Shown piece after piece: positions 28,191 through 37,052 of a stretch of DNA of 64,000 nt. The DNA lies in assembly GCA_024742485.1 (NCBI GenBank), contig JANSYK010000001.1:744001-808000 (forward strand), given 5' to 3'. The stretch is from Alphaproteobacteria bacterium. Lineage in GTDB: Bacteria > Pseudomonadota > Alphaproteobacteria > Rhizobiales > Rhizobiaceae. The notes beneath the pieces were generated by a model. That model had not been told where the DNA came from. It saw only the letters and a program-made list of their open reading frames with translations, and did no database searches. Position numbers and translations under genes: made by a program. Position 1 is the stretch's first letter, and every line of letters starts with the position of its first letter.

Positions 28191-28220
28191 CCACCACATC
28201 AGGCTTGATCTGAATTCTGA

Positions 28221-28247
28221 CGGGCAGCCCTTGTGGGCTGCCCGTTT
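28221..28247 (+). terminator. Rho-independent terminator after the TPR gene
   Basis: A perfect 10-bp GC-rich stem, CGGGCAGCCC with GGGCTGCCCG, a TTGT loop and a following TTT lie 30 bp after the TPR stop codon. Confidence 0.85.
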
Positions 28248-28307
28248 GCATTCGCGCGAACCGATTGCATTCTGGCACCCATCGGCATAAATCCTGTCAG
28301 AGCAATG

Positions 28308-28396
28308 CGGGTTTTGACGGAATCGGCAAAATCTGAATGCACCGGCAAAATCAACTGCCAACACCGTTTCTCGTTTCTGACAAAACAAGAGCCGGT
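28308..28396 (+). repeat. Dispersed ~90-bp intergenic repeat, copy A
   Basis: Begins with GGTTTTGACGGAATCGG and ends with an imperfect stem-loop around CTCGTTT. It matches, in inverted orientation, the sequence at 54271-54360; the first 45 bp agree at about 40 positions. It lies between the TPR terminator and the fumarase gene. Confidence 0.75.
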
Positions 28397-28430
28397 CTGA
28401 TCCGATCATAAGACAACAAGGGACCGCCGA

Positions 28431-30050
28431 ATGTCCGACGCAGCAAAAGCCGACCTGTTCCCACTTGGAGCGGACGACACGCCCTATCGGAAACTGTCCT
28501 CGGAACACGTATCCGTCGATACATTCAAGGGCCGGGAGATCCTGACGGTGGAGCCTGAAGGCATCCGAATGCTCGCCGAAGCGGCCTTCTCCGACATCAA
28601 TCATCTACTGCGCCCGGCTCATTTACGGCAGCTTGCATCCATTCTGGAGGACCCTGAAGCCACTGAAAACGACCGGTTTGTTGCTTACGACCTCTTGAAG
28701 AACGCCAATATTGCGGCAGGCGGCGTTCTGCCGATGTGTCAGGATACGGGCACGGCCATCATCATGGCCAAGAAAGGCCGCCTTGTATGGACGGACGGAG
28801 GCGACAAGACAGCCCTGTCACAAGGCGTTCTGGACGCATATGAGAAGAAAAATCTGCGTTATTCGCAACTCGCGCCGCTCGCCATGTTCGAAGAGAAAAA
28901 CACCCGCAACAACCTGCCGGCACAGGTCGATATCTATCACGATGGTGAGGATGCCTACAATTTCCTGTTTGTCGCAAAGGGTGGCGGCTCAGCCAACAAG
29001 ACCTTTTTGTACCAGGGCACACCATCATTGCTGACGCGTGACCGCCTGATCGAATTTCTCAAGGAAAAGATCCTCACCCTCGGCACGGCCGCCTGTCCGC
29101 CCTATCATTTGGCCATCGTCATTGGAGGGACATCGGCGGAGATGAACCTGAAAACGGTCAAACTCGCATCCACCAAATATCTCGATGCGCTGCCGACGAA
29201 GGGCTCGGAGGACGCGCACGCCTTCCGCGACCTGGAGATGGAGGCCAGTGTGCACGAATTGACGCGGCAAATGGGCGTCGGTGCTCAATTTGGCGGGAAA
29301 TACTTTTGCCATGATGTTCGTGTCATCAGGCTGCCGCGGCATGGTGCATCCCTGCCCATCGGACTGGGTGTGTCCTGTTCCGCGGACCGGCAAGCCAAGG
29401 GTAAGATCACGCGAGACGGGATCTTCCTGGAAGAGCTCGAAACCAATCCGGCAAAATTCATGCCCGAAATCGATGAAGCGGCGCTGACCGAGAATGTTGT
29501 CCCCATCGACCTCAATCAGCCGATGAATCACATTCTCAGGGAACTGAGCAAACACCCTGTTAAGACTCACCTTTCCCTTACCGGTACGATCATCGTTGCG
29601 CGTGACATTGCGCATTCGAAAATACGTGCACGGCTTGAGGCTGGGGAAGATATGCCCGACTACTTCAAGGACCATCCGATTTATTACGCTGGGCCCGCCA
29701 AGACACCCGAAGGTTATGCTTCCGGATCATTCGGCCCAACCACGGCGGGACGAATGGACAGTTATGTCGATCAGTTCCAGTCTTTCGGCGGTTCCAAGGT
29801 CATGCTGGCGAAAGGCAACCGGTCCCGCGCCGTGCGGCAGGCCTGTGAGCGTCATGGAGGCTTCTATCTGGGCTCGGTCGGCGGACCAGCGGCACGGCTG
29901 GCTCAGGACTGTATCAAGAGTGTCGAAGTGGTCGAGTATCCCGAATTGGGAATGGAGGCGATCTGGAAAATCGATGTGGAGAATTTCCCCGCCTTCATCG
30001 TCATTGACGACAAAGGCAATGATTTTTTCCAGGAACTCAATCTCGGATGA
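28431..30050 (+). CDS. fumA: Fumarate hydratase, class I (iron-sulfur)
   Basis: 539 residues, the one-chain class I form in which the alpha and beta domains of the heterodimeric enzyme are joined. It interconverts fumarate and malate in the TCA cycle and needs a 4Fe-4S cluster. The N-terminal domain has [12 protein letters not shown] and later ARNLPAQV-like and [12 protein letters not shown] segments; the C-terminal domain holds [16 protein letters not shown] and [21 protein letters not shown] lies about 9 nt before the ATG. DUF2332 overlaps its stop by 4 bp. Confidence 0.95.
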   Translation: MSDAAKADLFPLGADDTPYRKLSSEHVSVDTFKGREILTVEPEGIRMLAEAAFSDINHLLRPAHLRQLASILEDPEATENDRFVAYDLLKNANIAAGGVLPMCQDTGTAIIMAKKGRLVWTDGGDKTALSQGVLDAYEKKNLRYSQLAPLAMFEEKNTRNNLPAQVDIYHDGEDAYNFLFVAKGGGSANKTFLYQGTPSLLTRDRLIEFLKEKILTLGTAACPPYHLAIVIGGTSAEMNLKTVKLASTKYLDALPTKGSEDAHAFRDLEMEASVHELTRQMGVGAQFGGKYFCHDVRVIRLPRHGASLPIGLGVSCSADRQAKGKITRDGIFLEELETNPAKFMPEIDEAALTENVVPIDLNQPMNHILRELSKHPVKTHLSLTGTIIVARDIAHSKIRARLEAGEDMPDYFKDHPIYYAGPAKTPEGYASGSFGPTTAGRMDSYVDQFQSFGGSKVMLAKGNRSRAVRQACERHGGFYLGSVGGPAARLAQDCIKSVEVVEYPELGMEAIWKIDVENFPAFIVIDDKGNDFFQELNLG

Positions 30051-31120
30051 CGGGAAAGCCTTTTCCGCCGCTTTTGACAGCCGCATTCGAGAAGCAGGAG
30101 GCGGCCTGCCGGAACCTAGGCTCACCGTTCACGTCCCTCATCTGCGGCACAGTCGCCCGCATCGGCCTCCCGGTATCAAAGACCAGAGCAACCATGGTGA
30201 ATTGGGATGGCGATCCGTCCTCGGCCGGGGATGCACTGCCAATCAGGCTATGCGGCGCATTGCATGAACTTGTCCTAACAGGCTCTGATCGGCACCTGAG
30301 CCGCCTTTATCCGCCGAATCACGAAGGGGTCACATCACAGACGCTCCATGCCGCGATCAGTTCAGCTGTTCATCACCATGACGACTTTCTGGCAGAACGC
30401 CTGCTCCGTGCTCCGCAAACCAACGAGGTGCGCCGATCGACAGCGCTCATCGCCGGACTCCTGCACATTGCTGACCGCACAGGGATGCCGCTACACCTGT
30501 CGGAGATCGGCGCGAGCGCGGGCCTGAACCTGCATTTCGACCGTTTTGCACACAGGATTGCCGGCCACCCATACGGAAAGTCCACATCGAGCATTCAGCT
30601 CGAACCGGATTGGCAGGGACCGCCTCCACCTCTCGCAAAGCTTGTGATCGCCGACCGCGCGGGATGCGACCTGTCTCCGTTCGATCTGTCGCGAAAGCAA
30701 GAGCAGACAAGGCTGTTGTCCTATGTCTGGGCCGATCAACACGAACGGTTGGAGCGGTTGCGCACCGCGATCGCCCTGGCCGCCTCCCGACCGGTCAGGA
30801 TCGATCGATCGGATGCCCTTGACTGGTTGAAAACTCGCCTGCAGACCGCACACGAGGGCCACGCGCGCGTGCTCTTTCACACCATTGCCTGGCAGTACCT
30901 GCCCGAAGCGGCCAAGAAAGAGGGGCGCGATATGATCGAACAGGCCGGTGCACGTGCAACGCGAGACGCCCCTCTCTTTCTGCTGGCAATGGAACCGGAT
31001 GGCAAATCTCCTGGCGCCGGGTTGCGGCTCGATGCCTGGCCGGACGCCACGTCTAAGGAACTGGCACGGGTCGATTTTCACGGACGCTGGGTTCACTGGA
31101 ACAAGGACCAGGATATGTGA
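30047..31120 (+). CDS. DUF2332 family protein
   Basis: 357 residues. The N-terminal [24 protein letters not shown] segment and the later [19 protein letters not shown] (a SAM-binding-like Gly-rich loop) are typical of DUF2332, a widespread uncharacterised cytoplasmic family. The central GASAG resembles methyltransferase motif I, but I would not assign activity from that. It overlaps fumA by 4 bp (ATGA), which suggests cotranscription rather than a shared pathway. Confidence 0.85.
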   Translation: MTGKPFPPLLTAAFEKQEAACRNLGSPFTSLICGTVARIGLPVSKTRATMVNWDGDPSSAGDALPIRLCGALHELVLTGSDRHLSRLYPPNHEGVTSQTLHAAISSAVHHHDDFLAERLLRAPQTNEVRRSTALIAGLLHIADRTGMPLHLSEIGASAGLNLHFDRFAHRIAGHPYGKSTSSIQLEPDWQGPPPPLAKLVIADRAGCDLSPFDLSRKQEQTRLLSYVWADQHERLERLRTAIALAASRPVRIDRSDALDWLKTRLQTAHEGHARVLFHTIAWQYLPEAAKKEGRDMIEQAGARATRDAPLFLLAMEPDGKSPGAGLRLDAWPDATSKELARVDFHGRWVHWNKDQDM

Positions 31121-31310
31121 TCCGAGAGTGCTCCCGGACTGACAGACTTTGTCTTGCCGGACCTCCGCGTGCATTGGATGCGGCTGCGTGTGACCAGCTG
31201 GCATGTTTAAAGCAAAAGGCGTTTGCAAACTGCGCGGCACTTGATATCGACTGTACCGGAGCGGCCCCGGAGATCGGGTTTCGACATTCCTTCGTCGCGG
31301 AGTGTGCGCA

Positions 31311-31688
31311 TTGGCGGATAGAAAAATACCTCAGATCGTTCGTTTCGCGACCGTTGGTCTGTTTGCCACCGCCGTTCACTCGCTGCTGTTTGCTGGACTG
31401 GTGGGAGCCGGATTGAGCGGCATCATGTCCAACCTGCTATCGTTCTCCGTTGCCTGGTGCGTATCCTTTTTCGGTCACGCCAAATTCACGTTCGAAGTGG
31501 GCAAGGTCCGATTGGATCAATCAAGGCGATTCATAGCAACTTCGATTATCGGTCTGATCTCCAACTCGATCTTTGCATATGTGATTGTTGACCAACTGAT
31601 GTGGAACCCGTGGATCGCCGTGGCATTGATGGTCCTTGTCACGCCGATCATCGTGTTTGTGTTACTGAAAACCTGGGTGTTCGGGTAA
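31311..31688 (+). CDS. GtrA family membrane protein
   Basis: 125 residues from the TTG at 31311, which has GGAG 8 nt upstream; the GTG at 31302 is possible but has no site. Four membrane helices and the GtrA opening FATVGLFATAVHSLLF and KFTF loop are clear. GtrA proteins are thought to flip or escort lipid-linked sugars for surface glycosylation. No glycosyltransferase is adjacent, so it is either a stand-alone unit or works with genes outside the window. Confidence 0.82.
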   Translation: MADRKIPQIVRFATVGLFATAVHSLLFAGLVGAGLSGIMSNLLSFSVAWCVSFFGHAKFTFEVGKVRLDQSRRFIATSIIGLISNSIFAYVIVDQLMWNPWIAVALMVLVTPIIVFVLLKTWVFG

Positions 31689-31694
31689 AACCGG

Positions 31695-32306
31695 TCACCA
31701 CATGGTTTTGCTGGCACGATCATGCCAGGTATCATCATAGGCTTTGCCGCCAACATCACCCTCGCCCATCGACGCCAGAATTTGGCCAGGTGTCGGCAAT
31801 CCTGCCAGATCAACGTGACTGTCAGCCTCCCAGAGCCTGGAGCGGATGAGCGCTCTGGCGCACTGGAAATAGATCTCATCAATCTCGACGACCAGAACGC
31901 TCCTGGGCGCTTTGCCATCAACGGAAAAACTGTTCAGCAATTCCGACTCGACACTGACTTTCGCGCGGCCATTCAGGCGGAGCGCGTTTCCCGATCCCGG
32001 AATCAGAAACATCAAGGCAACGCGCGGATCACGAATCACGTTGCGCAGCGAATCGATACGGTTGTTGCCTCGCCGGTCCGGCATGATCACCGTGCGTTCA
32101 TCTTGAATGCGTACAAATCCGCGGACATCTCCGCGGGGAGAACAATCCAGCCCCTCTGGACCGACGGTCGCCAGCGCGCAAAAGGGAGAAGCCTTGATAA
32201 TCGTTGCGTATTCCGGCGTCACCTGGTGCGCAACTTTTACCAGCGACGCCTTTCCCGGATACCCGTAAAGCGTTTCAAGCTCTTCGACGGTCTCTACAAA
32301 TCGCAT
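31695..32306 (-). CDS. Pyridoxamine 5'-phosphate oxidase family flavoprotein
   Basis: 203 residues from the ATG at 32306, with GGAG upstream. Belongs to the PPOx-like split-barrel flavin-binding group (segments FCALATVGPEGLDCSPRGD, VIMPDRRGNNRIDSLRNV and VALMFLIPG) that includes the MSMEG_1061-type enzymes. Members bind FMN or F420 and reduce small molecules; no specific substrate is visible. Convergent with GtrA with a gap of only 6 bp. Confidence 0.82.
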   Translation of the reverse strand: MRFVETVEELETLYGYPGKASLVKVAHQVTPEYATIIKASPFCALATVGPEGLDCSPRGDVRGFVRIQDERTVIMPDRRGNNRIDSLRNVIRDPRVALMFLIPGSGNALRLNGRAKVSVESELLNSFSVDGKAPRSVLVVEIDEIYFQCARALIRSRLWEADSHVDLAGLPTPGQILASMGEGDVGGKAYDDTWHDRASKTMW

Positions 32307-32381
32307 GGGCTGATCTACTCCGGATAGTGAATGGCCTGGAACGGGCTGACTTTTCACCAACCATATACCGGCTCCCGATTG

Positions 32382-33338
32382 TCAGGAATGTGTCAGGCCG
32401 GTTGGTGTTGCAGAATAAGGAACGTTGCCGGGTGACGGCTGCGTATCAGCATTGGCTCGCTCAACAAATTCAGCGACGACCTGTGACACATCACGGGCGC
32501 TCAATATGCGCCGATGTCCATAGCCGTCGGCCCAAAACACCTCCACATGGGCTCCTGCCCCAACAAGACTGTAGGCATTGTCGACAACCACTTCCTTGTC
32601 ATCATGGGCATGAACGACCAATGTCGGGATGTTGAGTGCTGCAATCTGCCGAGCGGTAACAAACTCCTGCAGCGGACGCCCGGTGACGCGCTGGATTTCA
32701 CCAAACAGGACCTCTTTGCTCGCGGCCGACAACCCGATCCAATCGGCAAACCAGGAAAAGAAATCAGGCAGGGAATTCGGCGCCGAAATGGTTACCAGGC
32801 GTGCAGGAGGGTGTTTTCGCACGCCGCAAACGGACCCATAGGCCGCATTGACCGCAACAGCCCCGCCGAATGAGTGACCGATCATTGTGGAAAACGGTCC
32901 GAATTGTCGCCAGGCGGCATCGACAGCCTCGACGGCCAAGCCCATATGCAGCATACGCCCGGTCGACGCCCCATGCCCGGGAAGGTCCAGCGCGACCACA
33001 GTGTGGCCGGAACTCCTGAGTGCCTCAACCAGAGGCAGCATATGCTCCGACCGCGAGCCCCATCCATGAACCACGAGTACGGTTTCATTCGCCTCTGCCA
33101 CATGCGGCCTGAATGCATATGTGGCGACGGCCCCCGTCGTAATGGGCAGCATCAAACGCTCTGCCCGCGCCATTGCCGGCTGGGCGTCCTTCAGAACAGC
33201 ATGGGCCTTTTCGGAGGACGGCGTTCTGGATGGCGTTCTGCAGAACAGGCGAAAGGCCATTCGGCCAGACCATGAAGGTGCCACATGTCCAGTGATTCGA
33301 AATCCAAGACGGATGACCTTTTGTATCAATGATGGCAT
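32382..33338 (-). CDS. Alpha/beta hydrolase
   Basis: 318 residues. The nucleophile elbow GHSFGG and the oxyanion-hole segment VLVVHGWGSRSEHM are clear; the catalytic Asp is probably in HAHDDKEV and the His in GYGHRRIL. N-terminal residues 1-60 are Arg-rich and may be membrane-associated or a leader. Substrate unknown. It is transcribed divergently from a MarR regulator 47 bp away across two palindromic operators, so regulation by that protein is likely. Confidence 0.85.
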   Translation of the reverse strand: MPSLIQKVIRLGFRITGHVAPSWSGRMAFRLFCRTPSRTPSSEKAHAVLKDAQPAMARAERLMLPITTGAVATYAFRPHVAEANETVLVVHGWGSRSEHMLPLVEALRSSGHTVVALDLPGHGASTGRMLHMGLAVEAVDAAWRQFGPFSTMIGHSFGGAVAVNAAYGSVCGVRKHPPARLVTISAPNSLPDFFSWFADWIGLSAASKEVLFGEIQRVTGRPLQEFVTARQIAALNIPTLVVHAHDDKEVVVDNAYSLVGAGAHVEVFWADGYGHRRILSARDVSQVVAEFVERANADTQPSPGNVPYSATPTGLTHS

Positions 33339-33357
33339 AGTCAGAATCCGAAAATAA

Positions 33358-33391
33358 GTTCAACCATGAACATAATTGTACAACTATGAAC
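33358..33391. promoter_or_regulatory. Paired MarR-type operators
   Basis: Two palindromes with a 6-bp spacer: GTTCA-ACCA-TGAAC at 33358-33371, with perfect 5-bp arms, and GTACA-ACTA-TGAAC at 33378-33391, with one mismatch. The 20-bp period puts both on the same face of the helix. The MarR start codon (33386) lies inside the second palindrome, so bound protein would block both the regulator gene and the divergent hydrolase. Confidence 0.65.
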
Positions 33392-33844
33392 AAAAATCAA
33401 GACCTGCCCTGGGACAATCCGCGATTCAAGAACTGGATCGCGGTCGCGAAGGCCAGCCAGATCATTCATCAGAAACTGGCAAAATCGCTCAACGCACTGG
33501 ATATCAAGGTCCCTCACCTTGATATCCTCGCCAATCTCTACCGCTTCGAAGGCATCTCCCAGCAGGATCTGGCGCGCAAATTGCTCGTGGGGCGGTCAAA
33601 TATCAGCATGCTGCTACCGCAGATCGAGAAACGCGGCCTGATCGAACGCCGCCCCGACGATCGGGACAAACGAATCCTGCGCCTGCATTTGACCGACAAG
33701 GGGCGTGACATTACCCGCAAGGCACTGGCGATGGAACTCGATCTGATCGAGCACTCAATGTCCACGACAAGCGTGGACGAATGCAATCATGTCGGAGAGA
33801 TCATGAATCGAATGATCCGCAAGATGGAAGAATACGATCGATAG
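33386..33844 (+). CDS. MarR family transcriptional regulator
   Basis: 152 residues. A winged helix-turn-helix with the MarR recognition region QQDLARKLLVGRSNISMLLPQIEKRGLIERRPDDRDKR and the wing DDRDKRILRL. N- and C-terminal helices would form the dimer. The start lies within its own presumed operator and there is no Shine-Dalgarno sequence, so translation may be leaderless or start later. Divergent from the alpha/beta hydrolase, its likely target. Confidence 0.88.
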   Translation: MNKNQDLPWDNPRFKNWIAVAKASQIIHQKLAKSLNALDIKVPHLDILANLYRFEGISQQDLARKLLVGRSNISMLLPQIEKRGLIERRPDDRDKRILRLHLTDKGRDITRKALAMELDLIEHSMSTTSVDECNHVGEIMNRMIRKMEEYDR

Positions 33845-33880
33845 CCAGATATCCCCGAGACGGACGCACCGGGGGATGTA

Positions 33881-34264
33881 TCAGCGCGGCGTCTCCGCGC
33901 GGTCGCGGGTCATGCCTTTGGACTCAAGCTCCGCAAGATATCCTGACCAGCGGGATTCGAATTCGGTCCCCAGTTCCCACAAATATTTCCAGGTGAAGAT
34001 CCCGGTGTTGTGCATATCATCGAACGTGATCATGACAGCGTAGTTGCCGACCGGTTCGACCCCGATAATCTGGACGTTTTTCTTGCCCGGCACCGTAACC
34101 CGTTGTGACGGTGAGTGACCCTGCACCTCTGCCGATGGGGACAGGACCCTGAGGGCCTCGGCCGGCAAGGCAAACTGGCTTCCGACATCGAACCGGACCG
34201 ACAAGGTTCGCTTGTCCTTTGAAACCCGCAGTTCCGTCGGCCGGATTGAGTTGTCCTGTGTCAT
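33881..34264 (-). CDS. DUF971 domain protein (GBBH-like N-terminal domain)
   Basis: 127 residues. DUF971 is the small zinc-ribbon-like domain found at the N-terminus of gamma-butyrobetaine hydroxylases and also as stand-alone proteins in iron-sulfur or Mrp-type contexts. Core segments seen are TELRVSKDKRTLSVRFDVGSQFALPAEALRVLSPSAEVQGH and NYAVMITFDDMHNTGIFTW. No oxygenase domain is attached. Function unknown. Its ATG overlaps the stop of a 55-codon upstream frame. Confidence 0.85.
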   Translation of the reverse strand: MTQDNSIRPTELRVSKDKRTLSVRFDVGSQFALPAEALRVLSPSAEVQGHSPSQRVTVPGKKNVQIIGVEPVGNYAVMITFDDMHNTGIFTWKYLWELGTEFESRWSGYLAELESKGMTRDRAETPR

Positions 34265-34428
34265 AGATATTCCGGTTCAATTGTTCGCACATGCACGCCC
34301 TGCAGCAAGGCAGTTAGGGTCGATTGCTCGATTTGTCCATGAGCCAACACCACAATCGGCCGGTTCGATCGCTTGTTTCCGACCACTGCACCGTTCTTGA
34401 TCGCTTTGAACAAAGAATCTTCTCGCAT
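34261..34428 (-). CDS. Small hypothetical protein coupled to DUF971
   Basis: 55 residues from the ATG at 34428. The frame stays open upstream, but this codon starts the part that reads like a protein: [17 protein letters not shown], then [14 protein letters not shown] and VRTIEPEYL. Its TGA overlaps the DUF971 ATG by 4 bp, the coupling pattern used by other gene pairs here. An AAGGCGG-like site precedes the start. I do not recognise a family. It reads as a small cytoplasmic protein with no signal or membrane segment. Confidence 0.5.
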   Translation of the reverse strand: MREDSLFKAIKNGAVVGNKRSNRPIVVLAHGQIEQSTLTALLQGVHVRTIEPEYL

Positions 34429-34553
34429 TTTGCCGCCTTGACGAATACAGGTTTGAGCGCAACATAAACGGGTTCGGTTGGAACCACTCGCAAAGAGTGG
34501 CGCCGGCCGATTCACAGGACCGAACGGACAAGCGCCACACAGGGAGCTGGATT

Positions 34554-35606
34554 GTGCAAGGGGAATTGACGAAGAGTATCGCCAGGAGTGGCCTGCCCGG
34601 CGGCGATGGCGCGCCAATGACTGATCCCTTCGGCCGCGCCATATCCTATCTTCGTGTCTCCGTGACAGACAGGTGCGACTTTCGATGCACCTATTGCATG
34701 TCGGAGAACATGACTTTTCTGCCCCGCAAGGATCTTCTCACCCTGGAAGAGCTGGACCGGCTTTGCACCGTGTTCATTGAAAAGGGCGTCAAACGCCTGC
34801 GCCTGACCGGTGGCGAACCGCTCGTGCGCAAGAACATCATGCATTTCATCAAGGGCATTTCCCGCCATATTGAATCCGGGAACCTTGACGAACTCACCTT
34901 GACCACCAATGGTTCGCAACTGCCGAAGATGGCCGAGGAACTGGCCGCCAATGGTGTTCGGCGCATAAATATCTCACTCGACACACTCGACGCCGACAAG
35001 TTTCGAAAGATCACGCGCTGGGGCAACCTGGATCGCGTGCTCGCCGGCGTCGACGCCGCCCGAAAAGCCGGGATGAAGGTGAAGATCAACAGCGTTGCGC
35101 TGAAGGGTTTCAATGATGTCGAGATTCCGGACATCATGCAGTGGGCGCATGGTCTTGGCATGGACATGACCGTGATCGAGACCATGCCGATGGGCGAAAT
35201 CGACGAAGATCGAACCGACCACTACCTGCCGCTGTCGCAGTTGCGCGCCTCTCTTTCCGAACAGTTTTCCCTCGTGGACATCCCTTACAAAACGGGCGGT
35301 CCCGCACGCTATGTCGAAGTTGCGGAAACCGGTGGCAGGCTGGGTTTCATCACTCCCATGACACACAATTTCTGTGAAAGCTGCAATCGAGTGCGCCTGA
35401 CATGCACCGGTACGCTCTACATGTGTCTCGGGCAAAATGATGCCGCGGATCTTCGCGAACCGTTGCGCGCTTCCGACGAAAACGCGCTGCTCTCGCAGGC
35501 GATTGACAATGCCATCTTGCGCAAGCCCAAAGGCCATGATTTCATCATCGACCGCGAGAACAATCGACCCGCCGTGGCTCGCCACATGAGTGTAACGGGC
35601 GGTTGA
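34554..35606 (+). CDS. moaA: GTP 3',8-cyclase MoaA
   Basis: 350 residues from the GTG at 34554, which has GGGAG 7 nt upstream; the ATG at 34617 (MTDPFGRAI) would also give a complete enzyme. Radical-SAM protein that starts molybdenum cofactor synthesis by converting GTP to 3',8-cyclo-GTP. The first cluster motif is CDFRCTYC. The second cluster lies near the C-terminus in [18 protein letters not shown], and the chain ends in the conserved Gly-Gly needed for activity. It opens the cofactor gene cluster; moaC and moaE are not in the window. Confidence 0.96.
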   Translation: MQGELTKSIARSGLPGGDGAPMTDPFGRAISYLRVSVTDRCDFRCTYCMSENMTFLPRKDLLTLEELDRLCTVFIEKGVKRLRLTGGEPLVRKNIMHFIKGISRHIESGNLDELTLTTNGSQLPKMAEELAANGVRRINISLDTLDADKFRKITRWGNLDRVLAGVDAARKAGMKVKINSVALKGFNDVEIPDIMQWAHGLGMDMTVIETMPMGEIDEDRTDHYLPLSQLRASLSEQFSLVDIPYKTGGPARYVEVAETGGRLGFITPMTHNFCESCNRVRLTCTGTLYMCLGQNDAADLREPLRASDENALLSQAIDNAILRKPKGHDFIIDRENNRPAVARHMSVTGG

Positions 35607-35825
35607 TCAACGCGTAGAAATTGATATGGATAAATATCCGGCACCAATTCTCATGTGCTGCGAAAAGTCATTTGCGCGGCCCACCCGGATTATCGGGTAG
35701 CGGCGGCTGACCTCCTGATAACGTCTTTATGAGTGCGCTCATCGGGGGATATTTGCGCTAACGGGCCGATTCCTGCCGGATTTCCGACCGGATAACGACG
35801 CGTACCGGCCGAAGGATACGGTGTG

Positions 35826-37040
35826 ATGGAAAGAACCCAGTTTCTGGATCGATTGTCGCCGCCGCATATCGGCACGCTGGTGCTCATCACGGGCGCCGGT
35901 GCGCTCAATATGAACATCATTCTGCCGTCCCTTCCTGCCATCGCCGAGTACTACCAGGTCAGCTACACCTATGTTCAGCTCCTGATTTCGGCCTATCTTG
36001 GCGCAACCGCTTTCATGCAGCTCATTCTTGGGCCGTTGTCTGATCGCTACGGGCGACGGCCGGTGATGCTTGTGAGCATTGTCGTGTTTCTGGCTGCCAC
36101 GCTGTTGTGCATATTTGCGCCGAATTTCGAAACGCTGCTCATCGCAAGGATTATCCAGACAGTCATCGTCTCCGGCCTTGCCCTTTCCCGCGCCGTGGTA
36201 CGGGATATGGTGTCCACCAATGAAGCCGCCAGCATGATCGGCTACATCACCATGGGCATGGCGATGGTGCCGATGATCGGGCCCATCATCGGCGGTTTCC
36301 TGGTGGAGATTTATGGCTGGCAGTCCTCATTCGTCGTCACGCTGGTCTTTGGGATCGTGGTGCTTCTGCTGGTCATCTGGGACATGGGTGAAACCAACAA
36401 CGCTCCGTCGGAGAGTATCGCGGCACAGTTTCGGGCCTATCCGGAACTGATAACGTCCCGCCGTTTTTGGGGCTACGCCCTTTCCGCAGCCTTTACGTCG
36501 GGCACATTTTTCACCTTTCTTGGTGGCGCGCCCTATGTCTCGGTTCATATTCTGGGTTTGAGCCCATCGGAACTGGGTGCCTATTTTGCCTTGACCGCCG
36601 TCGGCTATGTGCTGGGCAACTTCCTGTCCGGCCGATACGCGACGCGGGTTGGCATCAATCTAATGATGCTTGCTGGAAATTTCGTTGTCGCGCTCGGGGT
36701 TATCGGCTCCATAGCCGCGTTTTCGCTGGGCTCCACACATCCACTGGCCTTTTTTGGGTTCATGCTGTTTCTCGGCGTCGGCAACGGGCTCACAATGCCC
36801 AGCGCCAATGCCGGCGTTGTCAGTGTCCGGCCGCACCTTGCCGGCTCGGCATCGGGATTGGGTGGCGCACTGATGATCGGCGGCGGTGCGGGCCTGTCGG
36901 TGCTTTCAGGCGCCTTACTCGGACCCGAAACCGGTCCCTATCCGATGTTATACCTCATGCTGACGGCAGCGATTGCCGGTTCGCTCATGACCTTCTACGT
37001 TATTTATGTGGCCCGCAAGGTGGCCATGGAAGCAGCATAG
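35826..37040 (+). CDS. Bcr/CflA-type multidrug MFS transporter
   Basis: 404 residues from the ATG at 35826. Twelve hydrophobic helices; the LGPLSDRYGRRPVML segment is the MFS motif A of drug:H+ antiporter group 1, and NMNIILPSLPAIAEYY at the N-terminus is Bcr/CflA-like. Such pumps export bicyclomycin, chloramphenicol and other small molecules. It sits between moaA and fdhD and is only 12 bp from fdhD, so it is probably part of the cofactor operon; there is no known reason for it to be there. Confidence 0.88.
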   Translation: MERTQFLDRLSPPHIGTLVLITGAGALNMNIILPSLPAIAEYYQVSYTYVQLLISAYLGATAFMQLILGPLSDRYGRRPVMLVSIVVFLAATLLCIFAPNFETLLIARIIQTVIVSGLALSRAVVRDMVSTNEAASMIGYITMGMAMVPMIGPIIGGFLVEIYGWQSSFVVTLVFGIVVLLLVIWDMGETNNAPSESIAAQFRAYPELITSRRFWGYALSAAFTSGTFFTFLGGAPYVSVHILGLSPSELGAYFALTAVGYVLGNFLSGRYATRVGINLMMLAGNFVVALGVIGSIAAFSLGSTHPLAFFGFMLFLGVGNGLTMPSANAGVVSVRPHLAGSASGLGGALMIGGGAGLSVLSGALLGPETGPYPMLYLMLTAAIAGSLMTFYVIYVARKVAMEAA

Positions 37041-37052
37041 AACGGCTTGGAC

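Noticed and set aside
31117-31416. Frame between DUF2332 and GtrA
   Set aside because: Cys- and Arg-rich shadow with no conserved sequence, overlapping the well-supported GtrA gene.
34429-34553. Molybdenum-cofactor riboswitch upstream of moaA
   Set aside because: No characteristic stem arrangement could be recognised by eye; a covariance search would be needed to be sure.
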